Shown: positions 48,044-56,566, counted from the stretch's first letter. The stretch: DNA of 64,000 bases from Photobacterium angustum (GCF_003026365.1 NZ_PYOM01000008.1:62001-126000), one strand, 5' to 3'. Numbers and translations are program-made. Notes: generated by a model from the letters alone, not told the origin.

Positions 48044-48502
48044 ATGAAAAAGCTATTACTAGCAACATCCATTGTTTTGTTACTTGCAGGTTGTAATGAC
48101 CAAGCACCTAAAGAGCAATCGCTAAACGATCAAGCGCAAAAAGTCTCGGAAACTGAAGGCGTTGCTGTTGAGCAAACCCAATCTGTAGCGCCAGACACGC
48201 AAAAAATCCCTAATTGGGTATCAGAAAATAAAGTGACAGCGCCGCTAGATAATATTGTTGATGGTGATAAAACTTACAAAGCCGTTTCTTATTGTAAACC
48301 GCATAATTGTGCTGGTGATTTTATGATCAGTTTAACGGGTAAAGACAACAAAGAATATTCCATGGTAGTACACGTTAAAGATACCAATGGTGCTATTACC
48401 AAACCCAGTGAATACGCAAGTTACCAGTTTATCGGTAATCCAGATGACAATATGAAAGGGTTGCTCCATCAAGCGTTGCTCCAAAATCCTAACTGGAAAT
48501 AA
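48044..48502 (+). CDS. ivy: Ivy-type lysozyme inhibitor lipoprotein
   Basis: Envelope lipoprotein of 152 aa with the lipobox LLAGC (lipidated Cys17). A Gln/Glu-rich linker leads to a C-terminal domain holding the CKPHNC loop, the hallmark of Ivy that blocks the active site of C-type lysozyme. YKAVSYCKPHNCAGD and YQFIGNPDDNMKGLL match the family. E. coli Ivy is a free periplasmic protein, so the lipid anchor is a difference. ATG 48044 is chosen because AGGA lies 9 bp upstream; the ATG at 48035 would abut it. Confidence 0.87.
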   Translation: MKKLLLATSIVLLLAGCNDQAPKEQSLNDQAQKVSETEGVAVEQTQSVAPDTQKIPNWVSENKVTAPLDNIVDGDKTYKAVSYCKPHNCAGDFMISLTGKDNKEYSMVVHVKDTNGAITKPSEYASYQFIGNPDDNMKGLLHQALLQNPNWK

Positions 48503-48532
48503 ACCTAAGTAATTATTGTTATAAATCATAAG

Positions 48533-48566
48533 AAACGTGCCTTACTCGTAACGGCACGTTTTTTTA
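48533..48566 (+). terminator. Terminator after ivy
   Basis: AAACGTGCC/GGCACGTTT stem and T7. Confidence 0.9.
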
Positions 48567-48592
48567 TGGCTCAAGTTTATTGGTAACCGGTA

Positions 48593-48621
48593 TTGACATT
48601 GTTTGATGGTCAAACTAAATT
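48593..48621 (+). promoter_or_regulatory. Sigma70 promoter of the CDF/MarR operon
   Basis: TTGACA (48593-48598), a 17-bp spacer and TAAATT (48616-48621) form a near-consensus promoter. The first operator palindrome fills the spacer, so repression by promoter occlusion is predicted. Confidence 0.8.
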
Positions 48622-48647
48622 TACAGTCAAATAATTTGATAGTCAAA
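48602..48647. promoter_or_regulatory. Repeated palindromic operators, probable MarR sites
   Basis: TTTGATGGTCAAA at 48602-48614 and TTTGATAGTCAAA at 48635-48647 are 13-bp palindromes 33 bp (about three helical turns) apart, each followed by CTAAAT. A third arrangement, TCAAATAATTTGA (48627-48639), overlaps the second. The MarR gene is in the operon downstream, so autoregulation is likely. Confidence 0.78.
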
Positions 48648-48662
48648 CTAAATGGCAGATTT

Positions 48663-49598
48663 ATGAAGTTGGAACTACAACACGATCATGATTTTTCATC
48701 GCATGATCAGCAGGGAGAAAAAGGGACGTTTTATGTGCTTTTACTGACTCTGACAACAATGCTTATCGAAATTGTAGCAGGGACAGTCTATGGCTCTATG
48801 GCCCTATTCGCGGATGGATGGCATATGGGTACCCACGCTGCCGCATTTTGTATCACGCTATTTGCTTACCGTTACGCAAGAAAACACAGTAACAATGACC
48901 GTTTCTCCTTTGGTACAGGCAAGGTAAGCGTGCTAGGCGGATATACCAGTGCGATTGTATTGGGCATTGTTGCAGTATTAATGATTGCGGAATCCATCCA
49001 TCGTTTATTTAACCCACATGCAATTCAGTTTAATGAAGCAATCATCGTTGCCTGCATTGGTTTAACCGTAAATTTAGCCAGCATATTTTTACTTAACGGG
49101 CATGGTCATTCTCACGGTCATAGCCACGATCACGAACACAATCATAGTCATGCGCACGATCATCATGATCACAGCCATGGGCATCATCATCACGACCACA
49201 ATTTAAGAGCCGCTTATCTACACGTGCTTGCTGATACCTTGACCTCTTTACTTGCCATTGTTGCGCTATTGTTCGGGAAATATTATGGCTGGGATTGGAT
49301 GGATGCAGTCATGGGCATTGTTGGTGGGTGTGTGATCATTAAATGGACAATGAATTTAATGAAGCAAACAACCCCGATATTGTTAGATGAGAACATTGAT
49401 TCAGACTATAGAAAATCTATCCATGATGCGCTGTCACCTTATGCCAAGGTTATGGATTTACATATCTGGAAAATTAGTGGTAATCACTATTCTGCAGCGA
49501 TAACACTACAGTCAACCAGAGACTTCATCATTGATGATTATAAACAAATCTTGTTAAAATTTGATAAGATTAGTCATCTTACTCTCGAAGTACACTAA
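48663..49598 (+). CDS. Cation diffusion facilitator (DmeF/CzcD-like) metal exporter
   Basis: Inner-membrane divalent-metal/proton antiporter of 311 aa with six TMs. Site A residues are seen in LFADGWHMGTHA (TM2) and in YLHVLADTLTS (TM5): H/D pairs typical of the DmeF group (Co/Ni/Zn). A His-rich cytoplasmic loop (about 146-180) with some twenty histidines separates TM4 and TM5. The C-terminal domain follows. The start is placed at ATG 48663: the frame is open to 48603, but that stretch contains the -10 box and operators. MarR follows after 8 bp. Confidence 0.9.
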   Translation: MKLELQHDHDFSSHDQQGEKGTFYVLLLTLTTMLIEIVAGTVYGSMALFADGWHMGTHAAAFCITLFAYRYARKHSNNDRFSFGTGKVSVLGGYTSAIVLGIVAVLMIAESIHRLFNPHAIQFNEAIIVACIGLTVNLASIFLLNGHGHSHGHSHDHEHNHSHAHDHHDHSHGHHHHDHNLRAAYLHVLADTLTSLLAIVALLFGKYYGWDWMDAVMGIVGGCVIIKWTMNLMKQTTPILLDENIDSDYRKSIHDALSPYAKVMDLHIWKISGNHYSAAITLQSTRDFIIDDYKQILLKFDKISHLTLEVH

Positions 49599-49606
49599 TA
49601 ATAATC

Positions 49607-50023
49607 ATGAAAAACATAGAACGCCTAAACCAATTACTGACTGAATTTTATGACAAAATGTCATCATGGGAGCAATCTGTTGTTAAAGAAACAGGTTACA
49701 CCTTAGCGCAAGTTCATACGATTGAAGTTTTAGGCGTTCAAGGCCCTCTAAGAATGAAAGAGCTTGCCGATAAATTGGGGATCACAACGGGGACATTAAC
49801 CGTTCAAATTGAGAAGTTAGTGAAAGCGAACTTAATTGAACGTTGTGCCCACCCAACAGATCGCCGCGCGATTGTGGTGACGTTGACAGAAGCAGGGCAA
49901 GCCATTCATGTTAAGCACAATCAATTGCACCTTGATTTAGTGAATGATCTAACCATGCATATCGAGCCTGAGCATGAAGAGATATTAATTTCGTGTATTG
50001 AAAGGATGAATAAAGAGTTTTAA
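49607..50023 (+). CDS. MarR-family transcriptional regulator
   Basis: Dimeric winged-helix regulator of 138 aa. The wHTH is at about 45-105, with LRMKELADKLGITTGTLTVQIEKL and the wing HPTDRRAIVVTLTEAG. It lies in an operon with the metal exporter, whose promoter carries matching palindromes. It likely represses its own operon. The inducer may be a metal, but no obvious Cys/His sensor cluster stands out beyond a single cysteine near the wing. Confidence 0.9.
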   Translation: MKNIERLNQLLTEFYDKMSSWEQSVVKETGYTLAQVHTIEVLGVQGPLRMKELADKLGITTGTLTVQIEKLVKANLIERCAHPTDRRAIVVTLTEAGQAIHVKHNQLHLDLVNDLTMHIEPEHEEILISCIERMNKEF

Positions 50024-50086
50024 ACGAACTTTAAAATCAAAGTATTGTTTCACACCCCTCGGTTATTCATTGAGCTATCTTGAAAC

Positions 50087-50120
50087 AGTTGCCAACTAGT
50101 ATTAAACAGTGTTGGCAACT
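50087..50120. terminator. Hairpin between convergent marR and His-rich gene
   Basis: AGTTGCCAAC/GTTGGCAACT perfect stem with a 14-base loop. The T-run is short, so it is a moderate terminator candidate for both strands. Confidence 0.65.
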
Positions 50121-50141
50121 TCTTATCTAAAATATCGAATT

Positions 50142-50477
50142 TTATACTAACTCAACAGGGCCGTGATCATCACAGTGATCGCCATGTTGATGATGTAGCC
50201 TACCATTTACGATGTAATCAATATGATCACCATGTTGGATAGCCTCATGACCACAATCAGGGCCGTGAACATGATCGCCACATGTATGGCTATGATTACA
50301 TTCATTAGGATGAGCATCATCAAATTCGATGACATGTTCATCACAATGATCACCATGCGGATGGTGTAATTTACCATCAACTAAATAATCGACATGACCA
50401 TCATGACGAATAGCGGTATGACCACAATCAGGACCATGGGTATGGTCTTCGTGCGAATGAGTGTGTAAACAAGACAT
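50142..50477 (-). CDS. His-rich metal-binding protein with tandem duplication
   Basis: Protein of 111 aa with about thirty histidines and six or more cysteines. Two homologous units (about 11-48 and 66-108) each read H-x-HGPDCGH-x-A, then H-x-DY-V-G-LHH-HGDHCD-H. There is no signal peptide or TM, so it is probably a cytoplasmic metal buffer or chaperone. It sits convergent with the CDF/MarR operon, which points to Zn, Ni or Co handling. The metal is not determined by sequence. Confidence 0.85.
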   Translation of the reverse strand: MSCLHTHSHEDHTHGPDCGHTAIRHDGHVDYLVDGKLHHPHGDHCDEHVIEFDDAHPNECNHSHTCGDHVHGPDCGHEAIQHGDHIDYIVNGRLHHQHGDHCDDHGPVELV

Positions 50478-50719
50478 TATCCAATCTCCTTTTAATCGAT
50501 AAATGCCCTTTAATGATATGCAATCAATCTTTTATGTTTATGACAGATATGTAGAAATGCGATTTATCTCACGGGTTCTAAATAACGAATGAGGTTTTCT
50601 TGCTTTGTTTTTCTGCTAGAGCGCTGTTCTGGTAAAATAAGTTTATTTACCGGAGCAAAAAGTAGCGATATAGCGTGTTTAATCACACATAAGTTATATA
50701 AAGCGGGTGTTTGGAAGTA

Positions 50720-51622
50720 ATGAGTCAGTCAATGTTCAAAAAAGACGGGACAGCGCAGGGGGTGGCTAAACAGCGCCTAATAGAAACATTAGCGCCATCA
50801 AATAAGCGCATCATTTCTGATCCCTATGCAGAGCGGTTTTTTTTCGGGGCAGGATTAATCAAACTAATGGGACATCCATTCGCTGTTTGGTTAACCGAGC
50901 AGTTTATGCCTGGCTTTCATGAACACCTTATCTCTCGTACCCGTTTCATTGATGATTTAGTTAAAAAGTCCGTGGCGAATGGTATAGAGCAATACGTCAT
51001 TTTAGGTGCTGGGTATGATACTCGAGCACACCGATTAGGTTTACCCTCTCAGGTTAAAATTTTTGAAGTCGACCAACCTGATGTTCAAGAGAGAAAGCGC
51101 ACCAAGCTTACTCAAGTTGTTCCAAATATAGAAAATGTAACCTATGTTAGTGTTGATTTTAATCATCAGTCAATCTCAGAGCGGCTATTGTTAGCAGGCT
51201 TTGATCAAACTAAAGCAACACTGTTTACCCTTGAAGGGGTCTCACAATACATTTCGAAAGTGGCACTTTCGCTAACGATAGCGCAAGCTGCAGCACTAAC
51301 CACCAATAATCATTCAACTTTCTTTTTATCGTATGTTGATAAAAACCTAGATGATGATCCTTCAGCCTGTTTTGGCAAAGGGTATCCGAAGGCAAGTAAA
51401 AGGGCGGAAATGATTAAATCGCTATCAGCGAAAGTTGGCGAACCATGGGTATCACTGTTTACTGCACAAGAGATTGAAAAGTTACTGTCACAACACGGTT
51501 TTTCACTTCAAGAAAATACGACGCTGACAGACTTAAATACCGTTTATTTCACACCTGTAGGTAGAACGCTGCCAGAGCATCATATTTTAAAACTTGAGCA
51601 TTTTGTTATTGCGAATCGATAA
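50720..51622 (+). CDS. SAM-dependent methyltransferase (PPM/LCM-like)
   Basis: Class I methyltransferase of 300 aa resembling the leucine carboxyl methyltransferase superfamily found in many bacteria. The early segment RIISDPYAERFF is typical, motif I is ILGAGYDTRAHRL, the acidic loop is FEVDQPDVQ, and FTLEGVSQYI corresponds to motif IV. The substrate in bacteria is usually unknown; O-methylation of a small molecule is likely. ATG 50720 is chosen, with GGAAG just upstream; an in-frame TTG at 50711 is less likely. It is monocistronic. Confidence 0.88.
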   Translation: MSQSMFKKDGTAQGVAKQRLIETLAPSNKRIISDPYAERFFFGAGLIKLMGHPFAVWLTEQFMPGFHEHLISRTRFIDDLVKKSVANGIEQYVILGAGYDTRAHRLGLPSQVKIFEVDQPDVQERKRTKLTQVVPNIENVTYVSVDFNHQSISERLLLAGFDQTKATLFTLEGVSQYISKVALSLTIAQAAALTTNNHSTFFLSYVDKNLDDDPSACFGKGYPKASKRAEMIKSLSAKVGEPWVSLFTAQEIEKLLSQHGFSLQENTTLTDLNTVYFTPVGRTLPEHHILKLEHFVIANR

Positions 51623-51731
51623 TATAAGACAGATTGCAAGTAATTTCCCTGATATGGTTTATTTTTGGAAGATTATCGTAGATGTAAACTTCCTTAGTGA
51701 GCGAGAAACTATTAGCCGTGACTAACTAAAT

Positions 51732-52202
51732 TTATACTTTAAAACATACAAAGTTATGGATTTCACTTTTATCTTTATTAAGAAAAAATAACGTATTATC
51801 TTTTACTCTAATTTTGTAACTAATTCTCATATTGTTATAACTAGCATAATCGTTGTTAATTATGTTGTCTGAGTGAGTTTTATTGAAAATAACCTCTTTG
51901 ATATTCAGTATCAGGCTGCTGAATGATTTGTCATATGCCCCTGTATAGGTCAGTTTGATATTTTCAATATCACCTTTCTTTGTCGTTACGTCGCTCATCT
52001 CTCTGATTGTAAAATGGTCATCTGAGTTAAATGAAATCGTCAAATGTTCAGCAATAGACTGATATGGTTTAAATGACTCAGACATAAAACTTGTTTTGAT
52101 TGAGTCACAGTGCCAATTTGTACATTCTAAGGTGCTGAAATTATAGCATAAAAAAGCAATTGACAGTATTAAGGGAGTAAACAGGGGGATGATTAGATGC
52201 AC
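51732..52202 (-). CDS. VtrC/ToxS-like membrane partner protein
   Basis: Protein of 156 aa with one N-terminal TM (about 3-20) and a periplasmic domain containing cysteines in LECTNWHC. It starts with GTG at 52202 inside the end of the upstream ToxR-like gene, overlapping by 10 bp (GTGCATCTAA). AAGG lies 9 bp upstream of the GTG. A small TM-periplasmic protein encoded in overlap with a ToxR-like gene is the arrangement of vtrA/vtrC in Vibrio parahaemolyticus, whose products jointly bind bile salts. Sequence identity with VtrC could not be tested. Confidence 0.72.
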   Translation of the reverse strand: MHLIIPLFTPLILSIAFLCYNFSTLECTNWHCDSIKTSFMSESFKPYQSIAEHLTISFNSDDHFTIREMSDVTTKKGDIENIKLTYTGAYDKSFSSLILNIKEVIFNKTHSDNIINNDYASYNNMRISYKIRVKDNTLFFLNKDKSEIHNFVCFKV

Positions 52203-52996
52203 AGCCCATGACCTTCTGTTAAATATGTTTTAAGAGATACAAATTTCTCTTCATCTTTGTAGTCAGATAAATAAAAATTCGCATATTGGTTGTCGTCATT
52301 TACGAGGAAAATACTCATCCCTTCTTTTTCTGGCGCGTCTATTGATTGGTAGATCCTTACGAATAAATCTAAATTACAATCAGAAGGAATCGTCGCTGAA
52401 AGAGCATCGAATAATGGATCGGAAGCATTACGTTTCTTTGTCATTGATTGTAGATAAAATCGACTTTTATTTATTTTTTTAGTGATATTGTATTGTTGTT
52501 TATCTAAATAATAAGGAGATTTACGAGCATAGTATGTATAGATACTTATCATTATTAACAAGGCAGCAAAAATCATAGAAAAGATAATGTAACTCTTTTT
52601 ATCGGTAGATATAATCTGTGTTGCTGGTTCAACACATTGTTCCGTTACTATAACCTCATCAGAAACATCTTCTATTTTAGTTTCAGGAAGGATTTCTAAT
52701 ATATAACCTTCCTTAATAACCGTACTAATCGTGATTAGATTGCCACAAACTGATTTTAATATTTTTCTTAATTTAGAAATGATATTGGTTAAAGATTGCT
52801 CTGTAACAATCGTATCTCCCCAACAACCACAAAATAACACTTCTTTATTTATGCAATGATCTTTTGCTTCAAGTAATAATGTTAGTACACAACCTTCTTT
52901 AGGTGTTAAAAATGCATGTTTACCATCATCAGATGATAGACGTCGAAGTATAGGGTCATAAGTTAAGTTGTGAATGTGGTAAATTTTTTTATCCAT
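52193..52996 (-). CDS. ToxR/VtrA-like transmembrane transcriptional regulator
   Basis: Protein of 267 aa with an N-terminal winged helix (about 10-110; LTPKEGCVLTLLLEA, WGDTIVTEQSLTNIISKLRKIL, ISTVIKEGYIL), a linker, one TM (about 134-153, YIIFSMIFAALLIMISIY) and a periplasmic domain of about 110 aa ending in EGHGLCI. This is the ToxR/TcpP/VtrA architecture. Start ATG 52996 follows GAGAGAG; an ATG at 53011 lacks a ribosome site. The overlapping downstream gene encodes its probable partner. Target genes are unknown; the divergent EAL gene is a candidate. Confidence 0.87.
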   Translation of the reverse strand: MDKKIYHIHNLTYDPILRRLSSDDGKHAFLTPKEGCVLTLLLEAKDHCINKEVLFCGCWGDTIVTEQSLTNIISKLRKILKSVCGNLITISTVIKEGYILEILPETKIEDVSDEVIVTEQCVEPATQIISTDKKSYIIFSMIFAALLIMISIYTYYARKSPYYLDKQQYNITKKINKSRFYLQSMTKKRNASDPLFDALSATIPSDCNLDLFVRIYQSIDAPEKEGMSIFLVNDDNQYANFYLSDYKDEEKFVSLKTYLTEGHGLCI

Positions 52997-53011
52997 GAAA
53001 AACTCTCTCAT

Positions 53012-53476
53012 TGTAATTATATAATAATGACGAGATAAATAAGGCGTAAATTTTAATGGCTAAACATATTACAACAACAAAAATAATAAAGCTATAAATA
53101 TTAATAAAAACAAAGGAGTAATAAAATAAACTGGTATGATTTGTTTAAAGGTTAAAAGTCAAAAAAATAATAGCCTTCAAAAAGTAGAATATATTTTAAT
53201 TTCTTTATAAGAAAGTGATCTTTAAATAGCTCATCCTCTTTTTCTTAAATGTAAATAAAACAAATTCACACCTAAGTGGTTGTTTTTATTTGTATTTATT
53301 TTTTTGTTTTTATGTTTTTTTTATGTTTTTTTGTGAGGGTGTAACGATTGTGTTGTAGTTGTTTGCTTAATGTTAGGTGTTTTAGAGGAAAGATATGTAA
53401 ATTTAACTGAGTTTAATAATCATGCTGGTATATAAGCTTAATTTATAAAGTAATAAAATTTTCATTAAGGTTTACT
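53012..53476. other. AT-rich divergent intergenic region
   Basis: About 465 bp between the ToxR-like gene and the EAL gene, with long T-runs (around 53280-53335). I see no ORF or hairpin of note. It should hold two divergent promoters, and its extreme AT content fits H-NS-type silencing, which is inference. Confidence 0.5.
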
Positions 53477-54217
53477 ATGAGAGTAGAAAAAAATAAAAAA
53501 GGATGTTTGGTAATAGATGATAATGAAAATATATTAGCATGTTTAGATTTTAAACTTCAGCCCATAACTGAAAAATGCAAATCTAAAGTATATGCTTTTG
53601 AATGTTTATCTACGGTAAAAATACAATCAAATATCGCTATTGATAATGAGGTTTTCTTCTGCTCTCACTCAACCTCAATAATTAAAGATATTTGTTTGCA
53701 GCAAATAGGGCATTTTAAATCTGTATATTATGATAATGTACCTTTAATTTCTTATAATATGCCTATTTCATGTTTATTAGATAAATGCTTCGTTGGTAAA
53801 TTATTATCTAACGCTCAAATGCCAATTGCTCTTGAAATAACGGAGTTTGATATTGAAGTTAATCAAGTATCTAAGTTGTTAACGATATCTGAAAACATTT
53901 CACGTTTACAGGATAAAGGGATGAAGCTCTGGTTTGACGACTTCTACCACAATTGCAGCAAACATTTATTCTGGTTAGGGCTGATAAATTGGGATGTAGT
54001 GAAAATGGATAAGTCATATATACATACAGACTACGATAGCTGCCATTTATCACATTTTGTTAAGCAACTTGCTAATGAGAACACTGATGTTGTACTTGAG
54101 GGGATTGAGAGTCAATATATTTATGAACTGATTAAAAATCACAATGTTAAGTTACAAGGTTATTATATTTCATACCCTAAGATGCAATCTGAACTGGATG
54201 AATTTCATTCTTACTGA
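53477..54217 (+). CDS. Divergent stand-alone EAL-domain protein
   Basis: Cytoplasmic protein of 246 aa made only of an EAL fold. Metal and catalytic positions appear partly kept: FECLS in place of EALLR, YNMPIS (Asn), LEITEFD, WFDDFYHN in place of DDFGTG, VVKMDKSY, LEGIES and LQGYYIS. The Arg of the EAL motif and the glycine-rich loop 6 are lost. This resembles regulators such as YdiV that bind partners rather than hydrolyse c-di-GMP, although weak activity cannot be excluded. It is unusually cysteine-rich and very AT-rich. AAGG precedes the ATG. Confidence 0.8.
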   Translation: MRVEKNKKGCLVIDDNENILACLDFKLQPITEKCKSKVYAFECLSTVKIQSNIAIDNEVFFCSHSTSIIKDICLQQIGHFKSVYYDNVPLISYNMPISCLLDKCFVGKLLSNAQMPIALEITEFDIEVNQVSKLLTISENISRLQDKGMKLWFDDFYHNCSKHLFWLGLINWDVVKMDKSYIHTDYDSCHLSHFVKQLANENTDVVLEGIESQYIYELIKNHNVKLQGYYISYPKMQSELDEFHSY

Positions 54218-54416
54218 TGATATGAGTAGTAGTGAAGCAGCAGCTAGTAACCTTCAATATCAACACATACCTTGTTAGTTTTCTGTACCTAGGCTGACAT
54301 GTAGATTGAATTAGCGCGTAACTGTAACAAGATGTTTATGCGCTATATTCAAGTGCTTTTTAAATGAAGTAGTTTTAGATAAAACGCCATTCAATTACAA
54401 AAAGCGCGCATTAACC

Positions 54417-54533
54417 ATGAAACTATTACTACTTATACCTTGCTTATTTCTGTCGGCTTGTAGCTTAACCCCAGATAAGACATCGCCTAAATGTATGCCC
54501 TTACCGGTAGGCGTGATTCTTTGTGGTGTATAG
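54417..54533 (+). CDS. Tiny lipoprotein (38 aa)
   Basis: ATG 54417 opens a 38-codon frame: MKLLLLIPCLFLSACS gives a lipoprotein signal with lipobox LSAC, then a short polar tail with two more cysteines. No strong SD is visible, but the signal is typical of small enterobacterial and Vibrio lipoproteins. Function unknown. Confidence 0.55.
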   Translation: MKLLLLIPCLFLSACSLTPDKTSPKCMPLPVGVILCGV

Positions 54534-54619
54534 AAATTAATTATTGTGATGAGGAAGAGCAAAAGGTGGGGAGAAATGGCGGAAGACTCATTCGTTCCGC
54601 CATATTATTAGGCAAGAGA

Positions 54620-55411
54620 TCAGTGCTTAATAATCACTTCGCTGTTGTCTACACGATGGCGGTCGCCATAAATGCCATCTTCAGCACGAGGGCCACAACC
54701 AATAATCATAGTAATTTCATCTTTAGGGTTTAAACCAAGCAGTAGTTTAACGCGCTTAGAATCAAAACCCTCCATTGGGCAGGTATCGTAACCTTCCGCG
54801 CGCATTGCCGTCATAAAGGTCATTGCCGCAAGGGATGTGCTTTTATGTAAACACACACGTAAATCCGCTTTGCTCACTTCACGTACCATCGGCTTTTTAC
54901 GGCCTAAATACGCCACAATTACCTTACGAATAGCGCCCATAATACCAAAACGATCGTTATGGTATAAAAACGGGATTAACTTTTCATAGTATTTAACGGC
55001 GCGTTTAGATGTAGCATCTTCACGACCATTAAAGGCATCACGAATTTGTGCAGCATTCATTTTCGCGCGTTGTTTCCACTTATAAGATGTCGTGGTGATG
55101 ACAATTAACTCGCGTGCCGTTTTTGCCGCATTTTGCCCCATACACAGTTTTGCCAGTTGTTCACGTTTATCGTCACTGACGACACGATGAAATTGCCACA
55201 ATTGCATGTTTGAACTGTTAGGGGACAAGGTTGCGAGGTTAAGTGCACGGGTTACCGCTTCATGATCAAAAGCGCTATCTGCATCATATTTACGTACCGA
55301 ACGACGGCTATGCACCAACTCGGCATATTGCTCGGCTTTGGACGATGTTGTTAATGGTGAAGACGTTGGTGAATTAGACGCAGTGCGTTCTTTTTCAGGT
55401 GTATCGATCAT
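54620..55411 (-). CDS. Nitroreductase-family protein
   Basis: FMN-dependent oxidoreductase family protein of 263 aa. A Ser/Thr-rich N-terminal stretch (about 1-25) precedes the nitroreductase core: HSRRSVRKYD near 34-43 for FMN phosphate binding, LSPNSSNMQLW, and the C-terminal GCGPRAEDGIYGDRHR. An insertion of about 60 residues (about 110-180) with basic helices distinguishes it from NfsB-like enzymes. The substrate is unknown. It is monocistronic. Confidence 0.87.
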   Translation of the reverse strand: MIDTPEKERTASNSPTSSPLTTSSKAEQYAELVHSRRSVRKYDADSAFDHEAVTRALNLATLSPNSSNMQLWQFHRVVSDDKREQLAKLCMGQNAAKTARELIVITTTSYKWKQRAKMNAAQIRDAFNGREDATSKRAVKYYEKLIPFLYHNDRFGIMGAIRKVIVAYLGRKKPMVREVSKADLRVCLHKSTSLAAMTFMTAMRAEGYDTCPMEGFDSKRVKLLLGLNPKDEITMIIGCGPRAEDGIYGDRHRVDNSEVIIKH

Positions 55412-55597
55412 GCTGTAAACAACCTATGTAAGATGAAAATCGCTGAGCGTATTTCTACCTGTTATTGGGTTGTTACGCAAGTAAGTTTATTTAAGAAAAA
55501 CGATAGGTTATAACCTCACCATGAGATTAAAGTCACTTTTATTAATATGTTTTATAGGTATTGTTTACTATTTTCAGTTATTTAATCGGAAGCTGAT

Positions 55598-56566
55598 ATG
55601 GCAAAGAAAATCATCCTAGATACAGATCCGGGCATCGATGATGCTATGGCAATCCTATTTGCAGAAGCGCACCCAGATATTGACCTGATAGGTATCACCA
55701 CCGTTTATGGTAACGCGACTATAGACAACGGCACTCAAAATGCGCTCTATTTGAAGCAAAAATTTAGAATGAAGGCACTCGTTGCAAAAGGTACGGACAA
55801 GCCCTTAATCAGAGAGCCTGTTGGAGCAACGGTTGTTGTGCATGGTGAAGCTGGTTTTGGGGACGTGACAGCGCCCAATTCACTAGATATTGAAGCAATA
55901 GAAAAACCTGCTTATCAGTTCATTATTGACAGTGTTCGAGAAAACCCTGGAGAGATCACTCTTGTGGCTGTTGGCCCTCTCACCAACCTTGCTCTTGCTC
56001 TTGAAATTGCACCTGACATTGTTGACTTGGTAAAAGAAGTCGTCGTTATGGGGGGAGCGTTTGGTGAAAATGACCACAGAGGAAATGTAACACCCTTTGC
56101 AGAAGCAAATATTCATGACGATCCTCATGCTGCCGATAAGGTCTTTACGGCAACATGGCCAGTCGTCATCATTGGACTGGATGTTACGGAAGAGAGCTTT
56201 TTTACCAGCCAATACCTTGATGAGTTAAGAGATGACGCAGGAGAGGTAGGGCAATTCATCTGGGACATCAGCCGTTATTACTTAAGGTTTTATTCTGAAA
56301 AAGTAGGAATGAATGGGTGTCATGTTCATGATCCATCAGCCATTGCATATGTTATCCAACCTGCTCTTTTTAAAACGCGTCATGGTCCGATAAGGGTTGT
56401 TACAGATGGACCAGCGGAAGGGATGACTATTCAGAAAGTGGATCAACGTAACTATATGAATGATGAATGGAGCATTTTTCCAGCACAACAGGTTGGCGTT
56501 CAGGTAGATAATGAAACGCTACTCTCACTCTACAGAGAGACATTAGTACAGTATTCACTGCAATAA
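55598..56566 (+). CDS. Inosine-uridine-preferring nucleoside hydrolase family protein
   Basis: Calcium-dependent nucleoside N-ribohydrolase of 322 aa. The DTDPGIDDA signature is at 8-16, followed by TTVYGNATIDN, VAVGPLTNLA, VVMGGAFGENDHRGNVTPFAEANIHDDPHAA and the DVT of GLDVTEES. It would release ribose from purine or pyrimidine nucleosides in salvage. It stands alone; no transporter is adjacent. No signal peptide. Confidence 0.92.
   Translation: MAKKIILDTDPGIDDAMAILFAEAHPDIDLIGITTVYGNATIDNGTQNALYLKQKFRMKALVAKGTDKPLIREPVGATVVVHGEAGFGDVTAPNSLDIEAIEKPAYQFIIDSVRENPGEITLVAVGPLTNLALALEIAPDIVDLVKEVVVMGGAFGENDHRGNVTPFAEANIHDDPHAADKVFTATWPVVIIGLDVTEESFFTSQYLDELRDDAGEVGQFIWDISRYYLRFYSEKVGMNGCHVHDPSAIAYVIQPALFKTRHGPIRVVTDGPAEGMTIQKVDQRNYMNDEWSIFPAQQVGVQVDNETLLSLYRETLVQYSLQ

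Noticed and set aside
48603..48662. Upstream start for the CDF exporter
   Set aside because: The stretch holds the -10 box and two operator palindromes, so it is regulatory rather than coding.
49100..49200. CAT/CAC-rich repeat in the exporter gene
   Set aside because: It is the in-frame His-rich cytoplasmic loop, normal for this transporter class.
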